Origin: Bradyrhizobium sp. BR 10289
GTDB lineage: Bacteria > Pseudomonadota > Alphaproteobacteria > Rhizobiales > Xanthobacteraceae
Reading direction: 5' to 3'
Assembly (NCBI RefSeq): GCF_019455385.1
Contig: NZ_JACOFR010000007.1
Coordinates: 186,001-250,000, forward strand
DNA length: 64,000 nt
Positions 1-10,532 of the stretch are shown here, piece after piece. The position numbers were made by a program, and so were the translations under genes. Under the pieces are notes generated by a model. That model was not told the DNA's origin, ran no database searches, and was given only the letters and a program-made list of their open reading frames with translations. The first letter of the stretch is position 1. Every line of letters begins with the position of its first letter.

Positions 1-76
1 CCGCAATCAGCGCCACCACGCCGAAAATGCCCAGTTTCCGGTGCGACACCGGGACGCGGGATTCAGTGGGCGACAT
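1..76 (-). CDS. RND efflux membrane-fusion protein, N-terminal fragment (partial)
   Basis: Only the first 25 codons are in the window. They read MSPTESRVPVSHRKLGIFGV and then a hydrophobic run, a short charged N-terminus leading into one membrane anchor, as in HlyD/AcrA-type periplasmic adaptors. The ATG overlaps the TGA of the upstream RND permease by 14 bases, so the two are translationally coupled. The product call rests mainly on this position next to an RND permease: adaptor and permease genes are normally paired, and the adaptor links the inner-membrane pump to an outer-membrane channel. The visible residues alone would not identify the family. Confidence 0.6.
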   Translation of the reverse strand, partial: MSPTESRVPVSHRKLGIFGVVALIA

Positions 77-3000
77 GCGGAGTCTCCAATAAGGCGGCAC
101 CTTTGGCGCCCTGTTTCTTGTGGACCATGCTGAACACCACGGGAACAAACATCAGCGTGGCGAAGGTTGCAAAGATCAGGCCGCCGATCACGGCGCGGCC
201 GAGCGGTGCGTTCTGCTCGCCGCCCTCGCCCAGCCCCAAGGCCATCGGCGCCATGCCGATGATCATGGCGAGCGCGGTCATCAGCACCGGGCGGAACCGG
301 ACGAAGCCGGCTTCGAGCGCCGCGGCAATGGGATCGCCGAGTTCCTCGTAACGCTCGCGGGCAAACGAGATCACCAGCACGCTGTTGGCGGTGGCAACGC
401 CCATGCACATGATGGCGCCGGTCAGCGCGGGCACCGAGAGCGTGGTCTGGGTGGTGAAGAGCATCCAGACGATGCCGGCGAGCGCCGCCGGCAATGCGCT
501 GATGATCACGAACGGATCGGACCAGGACTGGAAGTTCACGACGATCAGCAAGTAGATCAGCACGACGGCGCCGAGCAGGCCGAACAGAAGGCCGGTGAAG
601 GCGCTGTTCATGGTCTGCACCTGGCCCAGCAGCACCACGGACGAGCCCTTCGGCACCTCTTTGGCGGTGTCGGCGATCAGCTGGCGGATGTCGTTGGAGA
701 CGGCACCGAGATCGCGGCCCGAGGTCGTGGCAAAGATCTGCACCATCGACTGGATGTCGTATTGCGACACCACGGCGCTCGAGATCGAGCGCTTGATGTC
801 GGCGATGCCGCCGAGGATCGGCGACTGGGCATTGCCTGCCGCCGTGATCGGCAGCGTCTGCAGCGCGCTGAGCGAATCGATCTGGTATTGCGGCGTCTGC
901 ATCACGATCGAGTAGGACACGCCGTTATCCGGATTGAGATAATAGGTGGGCGCGACCTGCGAGGAGCCCGCGAGATTGACCACGAGGCTGTTGGTAACGT
1001 CGCGCTCGGTCAGGCCGACATATTGCGCGCGGGTGCGGTCGACATCGATGTTGAAGGTCGGATTGCTCGGCGATTGCTGGATGCGCGCGTCGGCGACGCC
1101 GGGAATGCGCCGGACCTTTGCCAGCAGATTGTTGGCGTAAGCGAAGTTCGCGCTGATGTTGGCGCCGCGGATCTGAAGGTCGATCGGCGCCGGCGCGCCG
1201 AAATTCAGGATCTGGCTGACGATGTCGGCGGGGAGGAACGAGAAGCTGACGCCCGGGAACAGCCGCGGCAGCTGCTCGCGCAGCACCTTCACGTGCTCCT
1301 CAGTCGGCTTGTGGCCTTCCTTCAGCTTGATTTGGATGTCGCCGTCCTGCGGGCCGATCACGCCGGTGTTGTTGTAGGTCATGTTGATGCCGGAGATCGG
1401 CATGCCGATGTTGTCGGTCATGGTCTCGATCTCGCCCGGGACGAGCTTGCGCACCGCCTTCTGCACGTCGGCAAGCTGGTTGGCGGTCTCCTCGACGCGC
1501 GTGCCCACTTGCGTGCGGACATGCATCAGGATGTTGCCGGCATCGACCGCGGGGAAGAAGTTGCGCCCGAGAAACGGCACCAGCGCGAACGACGCGCCGA
1601 CCACGCAGAGGAATCCGATCACGAAGATTCCGCGGTGCGCCAGCGCCAGCCCGAGAAAATCATGATAGCCGCCGCGAATGCGCTCGAACCGCTTCTCGAA
1701 GCCGCGCTGGAACCAGACCAAGGGATTGCGCGATTTCGGCGGCTCGCCCTCGTGATGGACGTGCGGCTGCAGCAGATATTTCGCCATGGTCGGCACCAGC
1801 GTGCGCGACAGGATGAACGACCAGATCATCGCGAACATCACCGCTTCCGCCATCGGCACGAACAGGAAGCGCGCAACGCCGGTGAGGAAGAACATCGGCA
1901 CGAACACGATGCAGATGCAGAGCAGCGAGACGAAGGCCGGCGTCACGATCTGGTTGGCGCCGTCGAGGATCGACTGCTCGACCGGCTTGCCCTGCTCGAG
2001 ATGGTAGTTGATGTTCTCGATCGTCACGGTGGCGTCGTCGACGAGGATGCCGACCGCCAGCGCAAGGCCGCCGAGCGTCATGATGTTCAGCGTCTCGCCG
2101 ATCGCTGACAGCATGATGATGGCCCCTAGCACCGAGAGCGGGATCGAGACCGCGATGATGATGGTCGAGCGCCAGCTGCCGAGGAACAGGAGGATCATGA
2201 CGCTGGTCAGCAGCGCCGCGATCACGCCTTCGAAGGCAACACCCTGGATCGCGCCGCGGACGAACACCGACTGGTCGCCGATGAAGCCGATCTTCAGCGC
2301 ATCCGGCATCTGGTCCTTGACGTCGATGACCTTTTGCTTGATGCCGGCGATGATATCGAGCGTCGAGGTCGCGCCCGCTTTCAGCACCATCATCAGCACC
2401 GAACGATTGCCGTCGACGTGGACGATATTGGTTTGCGGCGGATTGCCGTCACGCACGGTCGCGACGTCGCGCACATAGACCATGGCGCCGTTGACGGTCC
2501 TGATCGGCAGATTGCCGAGCTCGTCGATCCGAAGCGGCGAGTTGTTGAGCTGGATGTTGTATTCGAACTGGCCGATCTTCTGGGTGCCGACCGGCGTGAT
2601 CAGGTTCTGCGCGGCCAGCGCATTGGCAACGTCCTGGCCGGACAGGCCGCGGGCCTGGAGCGCGGTGGGGTCAAGGTCGATCTGGACCTGGCGCTGCTTG
2701 CCGCCGAACGGATAGGGGATCGCAGCTCCCGGTACGGTGACCAGCGGCGTGCGCAGCTGGTTGATGCCGATGTCGGCGAGGTTCTGCTCGGTCAGCCCCT
2801 CGCCCGACAGCGCCACTTGGATGATCGGCACGGTCGAGGCGGAGTAGTTCAGGATCAAGGGCGGCGTCGCGCCGGGCGGCAGCTGCTTCAAGAGCGTCTG
2901 CGAGATCGCGGTGACCTGGGCGTTGGCGGTACGGATGTCGACGGTCGGCTGGAAGAAGATCTTGACGATGCCAAAGCCGTTGTAGGAATTGGCCGTGATG

Positions 3001-3242
3001 TGCTCGATGTCGTTGACCGTGGTCGTCAGCGAGCGCTCGAACGGCGTGGTGATGCGGCCCGACATCTGGTCCGGCGGCAAGCCGGTATACTGCCAGACCA
3101 CGCCGATCACGGGGATGCGGATCTCGGGAAAGATGTCCGTCGGCGTCCGCAGCGCCGCCAGCGGTCCGATGATCAGGAGCAGCAGCGCGAGCACGACAAA
3201 CGTGTAGGGCCGGCTCAGGGCAATACGGACCAGAGCAATCAT
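63..3242 (-). CDS. RND-family efflux permease (AcrB/HAE1-like), inner membrane
   Basis: A proton-driven multidrug or solvent efflux pump of 1059 residues, normal length for HAE-type RND permeases. The first residues MIALVRIALSRPYTFVVLAL form TM1. A large periplasmic loop follows, then a cluster of membrane helices at about residues 335-470, a second periplasmic loop, and a final helix cluster at about 870-1040. The intramembrane proton-relay pair of aspartates is present in GILVDDATV near residue 400. The C-terminal half shows the second repeat, with motifs such as GVATANSVLVISF. The gene heads a pair with the adaptor fragment at the window edge (14-base overlap). Substrate cannot be told from sequence. 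A heavy-metal (CusA) assignment is unlikely because the Met-rich loops are not seen. Confidence 0.93.
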   Translation of the reverse strand: MIALVRIALSRPYTFVVLALLLLIIGPLAALRTPTDIFPEIRIPVIGVVWQYTGLPPDQMSGRITTPFERSLTTTVNDIEHITANSYNGFGIVKIFFQPTVDIRTANAQVTAISQTLLKQLPPGATPPLILNYSASTVPIIQVALSGEGLTEQNLADIGINQLRTPLVTVPGAAIPYPFGGKQRQVQIDLDPTALQARGLSGQDVANALAAQNLITPVGTQKIGQFEYNIQLNNSPLRIDELGNLPIRTVNGAMVYVRDVATVRDGNPPQTNIVHVDGNRSVLMMVLKAGATSTLDIIAGIKQKVIDVKDQMPDALKIGFIGDQSVFVRGAIQGVAFEGVIAALLTSVMILLFLGSWRSTIIIAVSIPLSVLGAIIMLSAIGETLNIMTLGGLALAVGILVDDATVTIENINYHLEQGKPVEQSILDGANQIVTPAFVSLLCICIVFVPMFFLTGVARFLFVPMAEAVMFAMIWSFILSRTLVPTMAKYLLQPHVHHEGEPPKSRNPLVWFQRGFEKRFERIRGGYHDFLGLALAHRGIFVIGFLCVVGASFALVPFLGRNFFPAVDAGNILMHVRTQVGTRVEETANQLADVQKAVRKLVPGEIETMTDNIGMPISGINMTYNNTGVIGPQDGDIQIKLKEGHKPTEEHVKVLREQLPRLFPGVSFSFLPADIVSQILNFGAPAPIDLQIRGANISANFAYANNLLAKVRRIPGVADARIQQSPSNPTFNIDVDRTRAQYVGLTERDVTNSLVVNLAGSSQVAPTYYLNPDNGVSYSIVMQTPQYQIDSLSALQTLPITAAGNAQSPILGGIADIKRSISSAVVSQYDIQSMVQIFATTSGRDLGAVSNDIRQLIADTAKEVPKGSSVVLLGQVQTMNSAFTGLLFGLLGAVVLIYLLIVVNFQSWSDPFVIISALPAALAGIVWMLFTTQTTLSVPALTGAIMCMGVATANSVLVISFARERYEELGDPIAAALEAGFVRFRPVLMTALAMIIGMAPMALGLGEGGEQNAPLGRAVIGGLIFATFATLMFVPVVFSMVHKKQGAKGAALLETPHVAH

Positions 3243-3408
3243 TCGTCAGGCAATTCCAGCTCAGGCAGGGATACGGAATCCGCCCCCACGGGGATCCTGT
3301 TTCCCCTTTACCCGAGCACCGCAGGAAAGGCTAATAACCAGAACTATCCTGCATTCAATTCCCTGCTACCGCACTGCAAAACCGACATCGCAGCCATGCG
3401 AACGGCCG

Positions 3409-5103
3409 CTAGGCCGCCCGGACCGAATTCAGGAACTTGCCGACCTCGAGCTTGAGCCGGTCGGAATCGCGCGACAGCATCTGCGCTGCCGACAGCACCT
3501 GCGAGGAGGCCGAGCCGGTCTCGGACGCGCCACGCTGGACGTCGCCGACATTGGACGACACCTGTTGGGTGCCCTGGGCGGCCTGCTGCACGTTGCGGGC
3601 AATCTCCTGGGTGGCCGCGCCCTGCTCTTCCACCGCTGCCGCGATCGCCGAGGAGATCTCGGACAGACGCGCGATCGTGCCGCTGATCTCGCTGATGGCG
3701 CTGACCGACTCCTCGGTCGCCGCCTGGATGCCGCCGACCTGCTGGCCGATCTCGCCGGTGGCCTTGGCGGTCTGCTCGGCGAGCGCCTTCACCTCGGAGG
3801 CAACCACCGCGAAGCCGCGGCCGGCTTCGCCGGCCCGCGCCGCTTCGATGGTCGCGTTCAGCGCCAGCAGGTTGGTCTGGCCGGCGATGGCGTTGATGAG
3901 CTCGACGACGTCGCCGATCCGGGATGCTGCTCGCGACAATTCGCTGACGCGTTCGGTGGTGGCGTGCGCCTGATTGACCGCCTCACTGGCGATCCGGGAC
4001 GAATCCTGCACCTGCCGGCTTATCTCGCGCACCGAAGACGACATCTCCTCGGCCGCCGACGCCACCGAATGCACGTTGGCAGAAGCCTCCTCGGACCCCG
4101 ATGCCACCACCGTGGCCAGTTCCTGCGCCCGGCCTGCGGTCGAGGACAGGGTCGAGGCCGACGCTTCGAGCTCGGTCGCGGCCGACGAAACGGTCTCGAC
4201 GATCTCGCCGATCGCGGCCTCGAAGCCGTCGGCGAGCCTGGTCATGTCGGCCTTGCGCTGGGTCTCGGCGCGGCGCTGGACCGCCTGCACCTCGTCGCGG
4301 CTGAAGCGGACGATGGTTTGCACGGTCTGGAGGTTGCGCAACGCTTCCCCGATCTCGTCGTCGCGCTCGATGACGATGCGATTGTCGAGCTTGTCCTGCA
4401 CGAGGTTGACCAGCGTGTCATTGAGCTGCTGCATCGGGCCCTGGATCGCCCGCATGGTGGCAAGGCCGGCAAAGCCGACCATGGCCGCGCCGACGAGGGC
4501 CAGCAGCGCCAGCGTCAAGCTGGTCGAACCGGAGGTGAACAGCGCACCGCCGACGCCGAGCGCCAGCATGAACAGCGCCTGGAGCGCCATCGTTGTGACG
4601 AGACGCGCCCTCAGCGTCTTGGTGAAGACGCCGAAGCGGTCGAGCCACGAGCGGCGGCGGATGATGCCGGCATCGATGCGATAGCCGTGCGACTTCTTCT
4701 CGCGGATCGCCGCGTAGACTTCTTCAGCGAGCTTGCGCTGGTCGGCCGGCAGCCTGGTGCGGATCGAGGTATAGCCCTTGACCTCGCCGTTCTCGCGGAT
4801 CGGCGAGGCCGTCGCCAGCACCCAGTAGAAGTCGCCGTTCTTGCGGCGGTTCTTCACCGCGCCGAGCCAGGGCTTCCCCGCCTTCAGCGTGTCCCAGAGA
4901 TTGTCGAACGCCTCCGGCGGCATGTCGGGATGACGGACGATGTTGTGCGGCTGGCCCATCAGCTCGTCCGAGGTGAAGCCGGCGGCGGCGAGGAAGTCCT
5001 CGTTGAAATAGGTGAGCTTGCCCTTGAGGTCGGTGCGGGAGACGATCAGCGTCTCGTCGCTGACAGGATATTCAACCTGGGTAACAGGGAAATTCTTGCG
5101 CAT
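3409..5103 (-). CDS. Methyl-accepting chemotaxis protein with N-terminal PAS domain (Aer-like)
   Basis: A chemoreceptor of 564 residues. Residues about 10-115 form a cytoplasmic PAS domain ([20 protein letters not shown], then [10 protein letters not shown]), resembling the redox- or flavin-sensing PAS of Aer. A hydrophobic double-helix segment at about 170-220 anchors it without a sizeable periplasmic domain. A HAMP-like linker follows, and then the MCP signalling domain with the hairpin tip [20 protein letters not shown]. The signal should go to CheA/CheW and flagellar control. The start has a good ribosome-binding site, GGGAGG, six bases upstream of the ATG. The C-terminus ends FLNSVRAA, as in the two neighbouring receptors. 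No CheR-docking pentapeptide is seen. Ligand and cofactor are not determinable here. Confidence 0.93.
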   Translation of the reverse strand: MRKNFPVTQVEYPVSDETLIVSRTDLKGKLTYFNEDFLAAAGFTSDELMGQPHNIVRHPDMPPEAFDNLWDTLKAGKPWLGAVKNRRKNGDFYWVLATASPIRENGEVKGYTSIRTRLPADQRKLAEEVYAAIREKKSHGYRIDAGIIRRRSWLDRFGVFTKTLRARLVTTMALQALFMLALGVGGALFTSGSTSLTLALLALVGAAMVGFAGLATMRAIQGPMQQLNDTLVNLVQDKLDNRIVIERDDEIGEALRNLQTVQTIVRFSRDEVQAVQRRAETQRKADMTRLADGFEAAIGEIVETVSSAATELEASASTLSSTAGRAQELATVVASGSEEASANVHSVASAAEEMSSSVREISRQVQDSSRIASEAVNQAHATTERVSELSRAASRIGDVVELINAIAGQTNLLALNATIEAARAGEAGRGFAVVASEVKALAEQTAKATGEIGQQVGGIQAATEESVSAISEISGTIARLSEISSAIAAAVEEQGAATQEIARNVQQAAQGTQQVSSNVGDVQRGASETGSASSQVLSAAQMLSRDSDRLKLEVGKFLNSVRAA

Positions 5104-5216
5104 TGGGGCCTCCCAAATGAATTGACTACGTGTTCATTCCAATTCGGACGGCCGCTGTTCGAGTCGTCTTTGCGCCATTCTCATAAAGTGAATTTAACTA
5201 TCCATGAAACCGGGTT

Positions 5217-5232
5217 CCCGTAGCTATACGGG
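5217..5232. repeat. Perfect inverted repeat upstream of the PAS-MCP gene
   Basis: CCCGTA GCTA TACGGG is a perfect 6-bp inverted repeat with a 4-base loop. It lies 114 bases upstream of the start of the 3409-5103 receptor and downstream of the terminator of the next receptor. It may be an operator or simply a small hairpin. No further support is visible. Confidence 0.4.
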
Positions 5233-5288
5233 TACTTCCCCATGATGCTACCTGTAAGGGACACCCCGATACCGAGGCCGAAAATAAA

Positions 5289-5313
5289 AGAGCGGCGCTT
5301 TTGGCGCCGCTCT
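5289..5313 (-). terminator. Rho-independent terminator of the CHASE3-type MCP gene
   Basis: AGAGCGGCGC pairs perfectly with GCGCCGCTCT around a TTTTG loop. In the minus direction the stem runs into TTTTATTTT. It lies 26 bases past the stop of the 5339-7027 receptor, so it ends that transcript and separates it from the next receptor gene. Confidence 0.88.
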
Positions 5314-5338
5314 TCGTGAGGGATGGCTCTGCGGATGG

Positions 5339-7027
5339 CTACGCCGCTCGGACGTTGGTCAGGAATTTGCTGACCTCGGTCTTCAGGCGCGTGCTGTCGT
5401 TCGACAGCATCTGCGCCGCCGAAAGCACCTGCGAGGACGCCGTGCCGGTCTCGGTCGCGCCGCGCTGCACGTCGGTGATGTTGGAGGAGACCTGTTGCGT
5501 GCCCTGCGCGGCCTGCTGAACGTTGCGGGCGATCTCCTGGGTCGCGGCGCCCTGCTCTTCCACCGCCGCGGCGATCGCCGAGGAGATTTCCGACAGACGC
5601 TCGATGGTCGAGGAGATCTCCTTGATGGCGCCGACCGAGTCGTTGGTCGCAAGCTGGATACCAGAGATCTGCTGGCCGATCTCGCCGGTGGCTTTCGCGG
5701 TCTGCTCGGCGAGCGCCTTCACCTCGGAGGCGACCACCGCGAAACCACGCCCGGCTTCACCGGCGCGCGCCGCCTCGATGGTGGCGTTCAGCGCCAGGAG
5801 GTTGGTCTGGCCGGCGATGGTGTTGATCAGTTCGACCACATCGCCGATGCGTGCGGCAGCCTTGGACAGCTCGCTGACGCGCTCGGTGGTGGCGCGGGCC
5901 TGACCGACGGCGTCGCCGGCCATGCGGGCCGATTCCTGCACCTGACGGCTGATCTCACCGACGGAGGAGGCCATCTCCTCGGTGGCCGAGGCCACCGACT
6001 GCACGTTGGTCGAGGCTTCCTCGGAGGCGGCAGCAACCGTGGTGGCCAGCTGCTGGGAGCGTTCGGCCGTACCAGTCAGCGTGCCGGCGGAAGCTTCCAG
6101 CTGGCTCGACGCGGACGATACCGTTCCGATGATCTGGCCGACAGCTCCTTCGAAATCATCGGCGAGGCGGATCATGTCCGCCTTTCGCTGTTCAGCGTTG
6201 CGGCGCTCGGTGGCCTCTTGCTCGGCCTTGAGGCGTTCGACCTCAATGGCATTCGTCTTGAAGACTTGAACCGCCGCAGCCATGTGCCCGATCTCGTCCA
6301 ATCGGCCGACGCCTGAGATCTCCACGCTTGTGTCGCCCTTGGCGAGAACGCCCATCTCGCCGGTGATCCGCTGGATTGGGCGGGCAACCATGCCGACCAT
6401 GCCGAACGCGCCCAGGACTGACAGCGCGACGGTCACCAGCCCTCCGATGACCATCGTCCAGGTCGCCCGAACACTGGCAGCGTTCGACGCCTCGGCACGG
6501 ACGGAGAGCAGCGAGCGCTCATCCTGGTCCATTTCCTGCACGACCTTGCGGAGACCGTCCATCGCCTTCTTGCCGGCGCCGGAGGCTTCCAGCTCGCGCG
6601 CCTTCGCCTGCGTCGCCGGATCCTTCATCAAGGCGATTTCGCGCTGTGCGACGTTTGAGAACCAGTCGCTCGCGTGCTCCTTGACGTATTGAATGCGCTT
6701 CTGCTGGACCGCGTTGTCCGACGTCAGGGATCCGACGGCCGAGACAGCCGCGCTGAATTCCTTTTGTCCGTTTTCCCAGGGGGCCAGAAAACTGGTATCG
6801 CCGGAGACCAGATAGCCGCGCACGCCTGTTTCCGAATTGACCATGCCGCTGACGACATTCTGGAGCTGCTCCAACACCTCGTAGGTGTGCACCGTCATCT
6901 TGTTGGTGGAGTCGATGGTATTGAGGGAGCTGTAGACGCTCGCGCTGCTGATGCCGATCACGGCACAAATAGCGGCGAAGACGACGGCGAGCTTGGTGAC
7001 AATTCGCGCGTTATTAATCCGGGACAT
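5339..7027 (-). CDS. Methyl-accepting chemotaxis protein, CHASE3-type sensor
   Basis: A transmembrane chemoreceptor of 562 residues. TM1 lies at about 11-32. A periplasmic domain of about 150 residues reads as CHASE3, with the helical pattern [22 protein letters not shown]2 lies at about 190-212. HAMP follows ([18 protein letters not shown]), then the MCP signalling domain from about residue 300. The signalling half is nearly identical, in DNA as well as protein, to that of the receptor at 7399-9090. The gene has its own terminator, so it is a single-gene unit. Ligand unknown. Confidence 0.93.
   Translation of the reverse strand: MSRINNARIVTKLAVVFAAICAVIGISSASVYSSLNTIDSTNKMTVHTYEVLEQLQNVVSGMVNSETGVRGYLVSGDTSFLAPWENGQKEFSAAVSAVGSLTSDNAVQQKRIQYVKEHASDWFSNVAQREIALMKDPATQAKARELEASGAGKKAMDGLRKVVQEMDQDERSLLSVRAEASNAASVRATWTMVIGGLVTVALSVLGAFGMVGMVARPIQRITGEMGVLAKGDTSVEISGVGRLDEIGHMAAAVQVFKTNAIEVERLKAEQEATERRNAEQRKADMIRLADDFEGAVGQIIGTVSSASSQLEASAGTLTGTAERSQQLATTVAAASEEASTNVQSVASATEEMASSVGEISRQVQESARMAGDAVGQARATTERVSELSKAAARIGDVVELINTIAGQTNLLALNATIEAARAGEAGRGFAVVASEVKALAEQTAKATGEIGQQISGIQLATNDSVGAIKEISSTIERLSEISSAIAAAVEEQGAATQEIARNVQQAAQGTQQVSSNITDVQRGATETGTASSQVLSAAQMLSNDSTRLKTEVSKFLTNVRAA
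5342..6060. repeat. Copy A of a duplicated MCP signalling-domain segment
   Basis: The DNA encoding the C-terminal signalling half is almost base-for-base the same as 7402-8120. For example, long stretches just after the stop codon side differ at only scattered third positions. The sensor halves are unrelated. The limits are approximate, judged by eye. Confidence 0.75.
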
Positions 7028-7398
7028 CCAATGATTCCAACATTTGTTAAGTCACGGAACCATTAGCCGCGAGAAACTTACCTGTTCTATTAATCATATC
7101 GCCCGTAGGACTACGGAACGCGGAACGGTTGCAGATTGCGCAAGTACAAGCCGCCGCGAGGAGACATTTCCAAACGTAAAGGGCGTGAGGTTCTGTCTGA
7201 GGCGGGATCCGCGGGGCCTGTCGCAACCGGCCTGGAGGGCGATCGCCGTTCCGCTTCGGAGCACGGCTCTCAGTTCTTGTTTCGCGCATCTACGCGAAAC
7301 GGCATCTGCTTCGCTCGGAAGCGCTCCGTGGAGCAAGTTACGGGCAGGGGTGGCGGCGCATCCATGGGGCGCGCCGCCCGATGCTCAGCTGATGTGAC
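7028..7398. other. Intergenic region between two MCP genes, with one clean hairpin
   Basis: 371 bases without a convincing gene. It carries the promoter side of the 5339-7027 receptor (no clear -35/-10 pair found). At 7279-7300 there is a perfect 8-bp inverted repeat, GTTTCGCG CATCTA CGCGAAAC. A weaker GC-rich inverted repeat lies near 7352-7380 just past the stop of the 7399-9090 gene and could aid termination, but it has no U-tract. Short open frames here have no coding character that I recognise. Confidence 0.5.
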
Positions 7399-9090
7399 TC
7401 ATGCTGCGCGGACGTTGGTCAGGAATTTGCTGACCTCGGTCTTCAGGCGCGTGCTGTCGTTGGACAGCATCTGCGCCGCCGAAAGCACCTGCGAGGACGC
7501 CGTGCCGGTCTCGGTCGCGCCGCGCTGCACGTCGGTGATGTTCGAGGAGACCTGCTGCGTCCCCTGGGCCGCCTGCTGCACGTTGCGGGCGATCTCCTGG
7601 GTCGCCGCGCCCTGCTCTTCCACCGCCGCGGCGATCGCCGAGGAGATTTCCGAGAGCCGCTCGATGGTCGAGGAGATCTCCTTGATGGCACCGACGGAGT
7701 CGTTGGTCGCGGCCTGGATGCCGGAGATCTGCTGGCCGATCTCGCCCGTTGCCTTGGCCGTCTGCTCCGCGAGCGCCTTTACCTCGGAAGCAACAACCGC
7801 GAAGCCGCGACCGGCTTCACCGGCGCGCGCCGCCTCGATGGTGGCGTTGAGCGCCAGGAGGTTGGTCTGACCGGCAATGGTGTTGATCAGCTCGACGACG
7901 TCGCCGATGCGCGAGGCCGCCTTGGAGAGTTCGCTGACGCGCTCGGTGGTGGAGCGGGCCTGGCCGACGGCATCGCCCGCCATGCGCGCCGATTCCTGCA
8001 CCTGACGGCTGATCTCGCTCACCGAGGAAGCCATCTCCTCGGTCGCCGAAGCGACCGACTGCACGTTGGTCGAGGCTTCCTCGGACGCGCCGGCCACCGT
8101 GGTCGCCAGCCGCTGCGAGCGATCGGCGGTCGAGGTCAGCGTCGAGGCGGAAGCCTCCAGCTGGGTCGAAGCCGACGACACGGTCTGCACGATCTCGCCG
8201 ATCATCGTCTCGAATTCGCGGGTGATGTTGTCGACGCGGCGGCCACGCTCGATCTTGGCTTCGGCGTCGGCCGCGGCAGCCTCGTCGGCGGCCTTCTTGG
8301 CAATCAGCGCCTCCTTGAAGATCTGAAGCACGTCGGCCATGGCGCCGATCTCGGTCTTCTCGCCGCGGTGCGGCACCTCGGCGGAGAGGTCGCCCTTGCC
8401 CAGCGCCTGCATCGGCTCGATGATCGAGTTGATGCCGCTGGAAACGTCCTGGACCAGGTAGAAGCCGACACCGAGCCCGATGATGACGGCTGCGCCGAGA
8501 ATGATCGAGACCAGCATGAAGGCGTAATAATAGGTGTCGCCGGCGTCGGCGGCGGCCTGGTCGCCGCCCTTGGTGTTGAGCTCGATGTCCTTGGCCAGGA
8601 TGGTGTCGGCCTCAAGCCCGATCTTGTTGACCGTCTTGGTGTTCAGCTCATGGGCTTCGTGCGGGATCTTGTTGGCATCGCGGCGCGACAGCGCCATGAC
8701 TTCCTGCGTGCCCTTCTTGTAGTCTTCCCAAACCTTGGACCACTTGTCATACAGAGCACGCTCTTCGGGCGAGGTGATCATCCCTTCATAGGATTTGCGG
8801 AACTTGGTGTTCGCCTCGATCACGGTTGCCAGCGTCTTTTCGACTGCCAGCTTTTCTTCCATCGTCTCCGACAGCATGTGTTCGCGAATGACGTTACGGT
8901 AGGTGATCACGCCGGCCCGCAGGTCGCCGAGCACGCGCACGCTCGGCATCCAGTTCGTGGTGATGTCGACCGTATTGGCGTTGATCGCTCGCATCTTCAT
9001 GACGGCGAGCAGGCCCATGCCGGCCATCGCGACCAGCAGGAACGCCACGACGCTGATGATCTTGGCGCGGATGGAAATCTTGGCGAACAT
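7399..9090 (-). CDS. Methyl-accepting chemotaxis protein, four-helix-bundle sensor
   Basis: A transmembrane chemoreceptor of 563 residues. I start it at the ATG of [17 protein letters not shown]. Seventeen further in-frame codons lie upstream, but the ribosome-binding site AAAGAGA sits just before this ATG and the basic start fits a membrane insertion signal. TM1 is at about 11-31. The periplasmic sensor looks like the 4HB_MCP type ([20 protein letters not shown]). TM2 is at about 190-213, followed by HAMP and the signalling domain with the conserved tip. The C-terminus FLTNVRAA equals that of the neighbouring receptor. Ligand unknown. Confidence 0.92.
   Translation of the reverse strand: MFAKISIRAKIISVVAFLLVAMAGMGLLAVMKMRAINANTVDITTNWMPSVRVLGDLRAGVITYRNVIREHMLSETMEEKLAVEKTLATVIEANTKFRKSYEGMITSPEERALYDKWSKVWEDYKKGTQEVMALSRRDANKIPHEAHELNTKTVNKIGLEADTILAKDIELNTKGGDQAAADAGDTYYYAFMLVSIILGAAVIIGLGVGFYLVQDVSSGINSIIEPMQALGKGDLSAEVPHRGEKTEIGAMADVLQIFKEALIAKKAADEAAAADAEAKIERGRRVDNITREFETMIGEIVQTVSSASTQLEASASTLTSTADRSQRLATTVAGASEEASTNVQSVASATEEMASSVSEISRQVQESARMAGDAVGQARSTTERVSELSKAASRIGDVVELINTIAGQTNLLALNATIEAARAGEAGRGFAVVASEVKALAEQTAKATGEIGQQISGIQAATNDSVGAIKEISSTIERLSEISSAIAAAVEEQGAATQEIARNVQQAAQGTQQVSSNITDVQRGATETGTASSQVLSAAQMLSNDSTRLKTEVSKFLTNVRAA
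7402..8120. repeat. Copy B of a duplicated MCP signalling-domain segment
   Basis: Partner of 5342-6060 in direct orientation, about 2.06 kb apart. High DNA identity over the signalling domain only implies recent duplication with sensor replacement, or gene conversion between paralogues. Limits approximate. Confidence 0.75.
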
Positions 9091-9257
9091 AATCGGTCTC
9101 TTTGCGTTAGCGCGGCGGCGCGTCCGGAAATGATGGATCAACGAAAGGGCGCGGCGCCAACATCCAACAACAAAGCAACTGAACAGTTGTTAACTACGAC
9201 TCCGCACAAGTACGGAAACCCGAAAGGCATGAACGAGGCACTAAGAATGCCCTGCGC

Positions 9258-10532
9258 TCAGCGCATGAGCCCAAGCGCGTTCGAGAAAAATTCCGGCCCA
9301 CCGAAGTTGCCGGACTTCAGAGCGAGCAGCATGTCGCCTCCCGCGCCGACCGCGCGCAGCACCGGAACGCCCGCGGCGATTTCCACTCCTACGAGAAATC
9401 CGGGAATCCTCAACCGATCGACGACCGCGCCCGAGGTCTCGCCGCCGGCGACGACCAATCGCCGAACGCCTGATTTCACAAGGCCTTCCGCGATATCGGC
9501 CATGGCCTGCTCGATCGCATGGCCGGCCGCGTCACGGCCGTGACGTGCCTGGAGCGCTGCGACCTGATCCGGGGTCGCGCTCGATGCAATCAGCACCGGA
9601 CCATCAGTCAATCGCTGCTTCGCCCAGTCCAGTGCACGCTGCGATTCGCCTGCCCCCGTAAGAATACGGTCGGGGTCGAGATGAAGCACCGGCATGACCT
9701 TTTCGGCCTTCGCGATCTGCTTGAGCGTCGCCTGCGAGCAGCTTCCGGCAAGGCACGCCGCCGCTCCGCCGACCGCAGCGGAGGTGTCGCCGCCCGCCGC
9801 GGCCGACTTGACCTTGCCCGTCGAGACCAGCGCGCGCGCCAGCCCGAGGCCGATGCCGGAGGCGCCGACCGACAGAAGATGTTCAGCGGCCACGAGCCCG
9901 ATGGTCTCGAGGTCGCGGTCGAACACGGCGTCGATGATCGCGGCCCCAATCCCCTGGCCTGCGAGCTCGGCCAGCCGCGCCCGCACCGCATCTGCGCCGC
10001 GGGTGACGGTGGCGAGGTCGACGAGGCCAATCTGCGTCCTGCTCTGGCGCGCCAGCACCCGCACCAGATTGGAATCGTGCATCGGGTTGAGCGGGTGGTC
10101 CTTCAGCGGGCTCTCGTTCAGCGGTACGGCGCCGACGAAGAGGTTGCCCTGGTAGACGGTGCGTCCGGTCTCCGGGAAGGCCGGGGTCACCAGCACGGCG
10201 CCCTCGCCGCAATCGGCGCGCAAGGCATCCATGACAGGGCCGATGTTGCCGGCATCGGTGGAATCGAAGGTCGAGCAGATCTTGAACAGCACGTGACCGG
10301 CACCGCGACCGCGCAGCCATTTGTCCGCCGCGCGTGCGCGCGACACGGCAAGGCCAGCCTCGATCGAGCGGCTCTTCAGGGACACCACGACGGCATCGAC
10401 CTCGGGCAGCGCGATATCATCGGCGGGGATGCCGATGGTCTGCACAGTGCGCAAGCCCGCGCGCGTCAGCGTGTTGGCGAGATCGGAGGCGCCGGTGTAG
10501 TCGTCGGCGATGCAGCCCAATGCGAGGGTCAC
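9258..10532 (-). CDS. otnK: 3-oxo-tetronate kinase
   Basis: Phosphorylates 3-oxo-tetronate to its 4-phosphate in the cytoplasm. The 424 residues match the four-carbon acid sugar kinase (DUF1537) family. The N-terminal sugar-binding domain opens with GCIADDYTGASDLANTL, the family hallmark. The C-terminal nucleotide-binding domain begins near residue 255 and carries VVAGGETSGAVV. The start is GTG, overlapping the TGA of otnI by four bases (GTGA), which makes coupling and this start likely. It is the last gene of ltnD-otnI-otnK. The pathway was described for OtnK/OtnI/OtnC/LtnD in other Proteobacteria; the role here is by family plus complete context. Confidence 0.92.
   Translation of the reverse strand: MTLALGCIADDYTGASDLANTLTRAGLRTVQTIGIPADDIALPEVDAVVVSLKSRSIEAGLAVSRARAADKWLRGRGAGHVLFKICSTFDSTDAGNIGPVMDALRADCGEGAVLVTPAFPETGRTVYQGNLFVGAVPLNESPLKDHPLNPMHDSNLVRVLARQSRTQIGLVDLATVTRGADAVRARLAELAGQGIGAAIIDAVFDRDLETIGLVAAEHLLSVGASGIGLGLARALVSTGKVKSAAAGGDTSAAVGGAAACLAGSCSQATLKQIAKAEKVMPVLHLDPDRILTGAGESQRALDWAKQRLTDGPVLIASSATPDQVAALQARHGRDAAGHAIEQAMADIAEGLVKSGVRRLVVAGGETSGAVVDRLRIPGFLVGVEIAAGVPVLRAVGAGGDMLLALKSGNFGGPEFFSNALGLMR

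Noticed and set aside
120..2108. Long open frame opposite the RND permease gene
   Set aside because: Composition is His/Arg/Asp-rich with no recognisable domain; it mirrors the codon structure of the RND gene, a usual artefact in GC-rich DNA.
7044..7870. Plus-strand open frames between and across the MCP genes
   Set aside because: They extend into the antisense of the MCP signalling domain, whose composition explains the openness; no start signal or domain.
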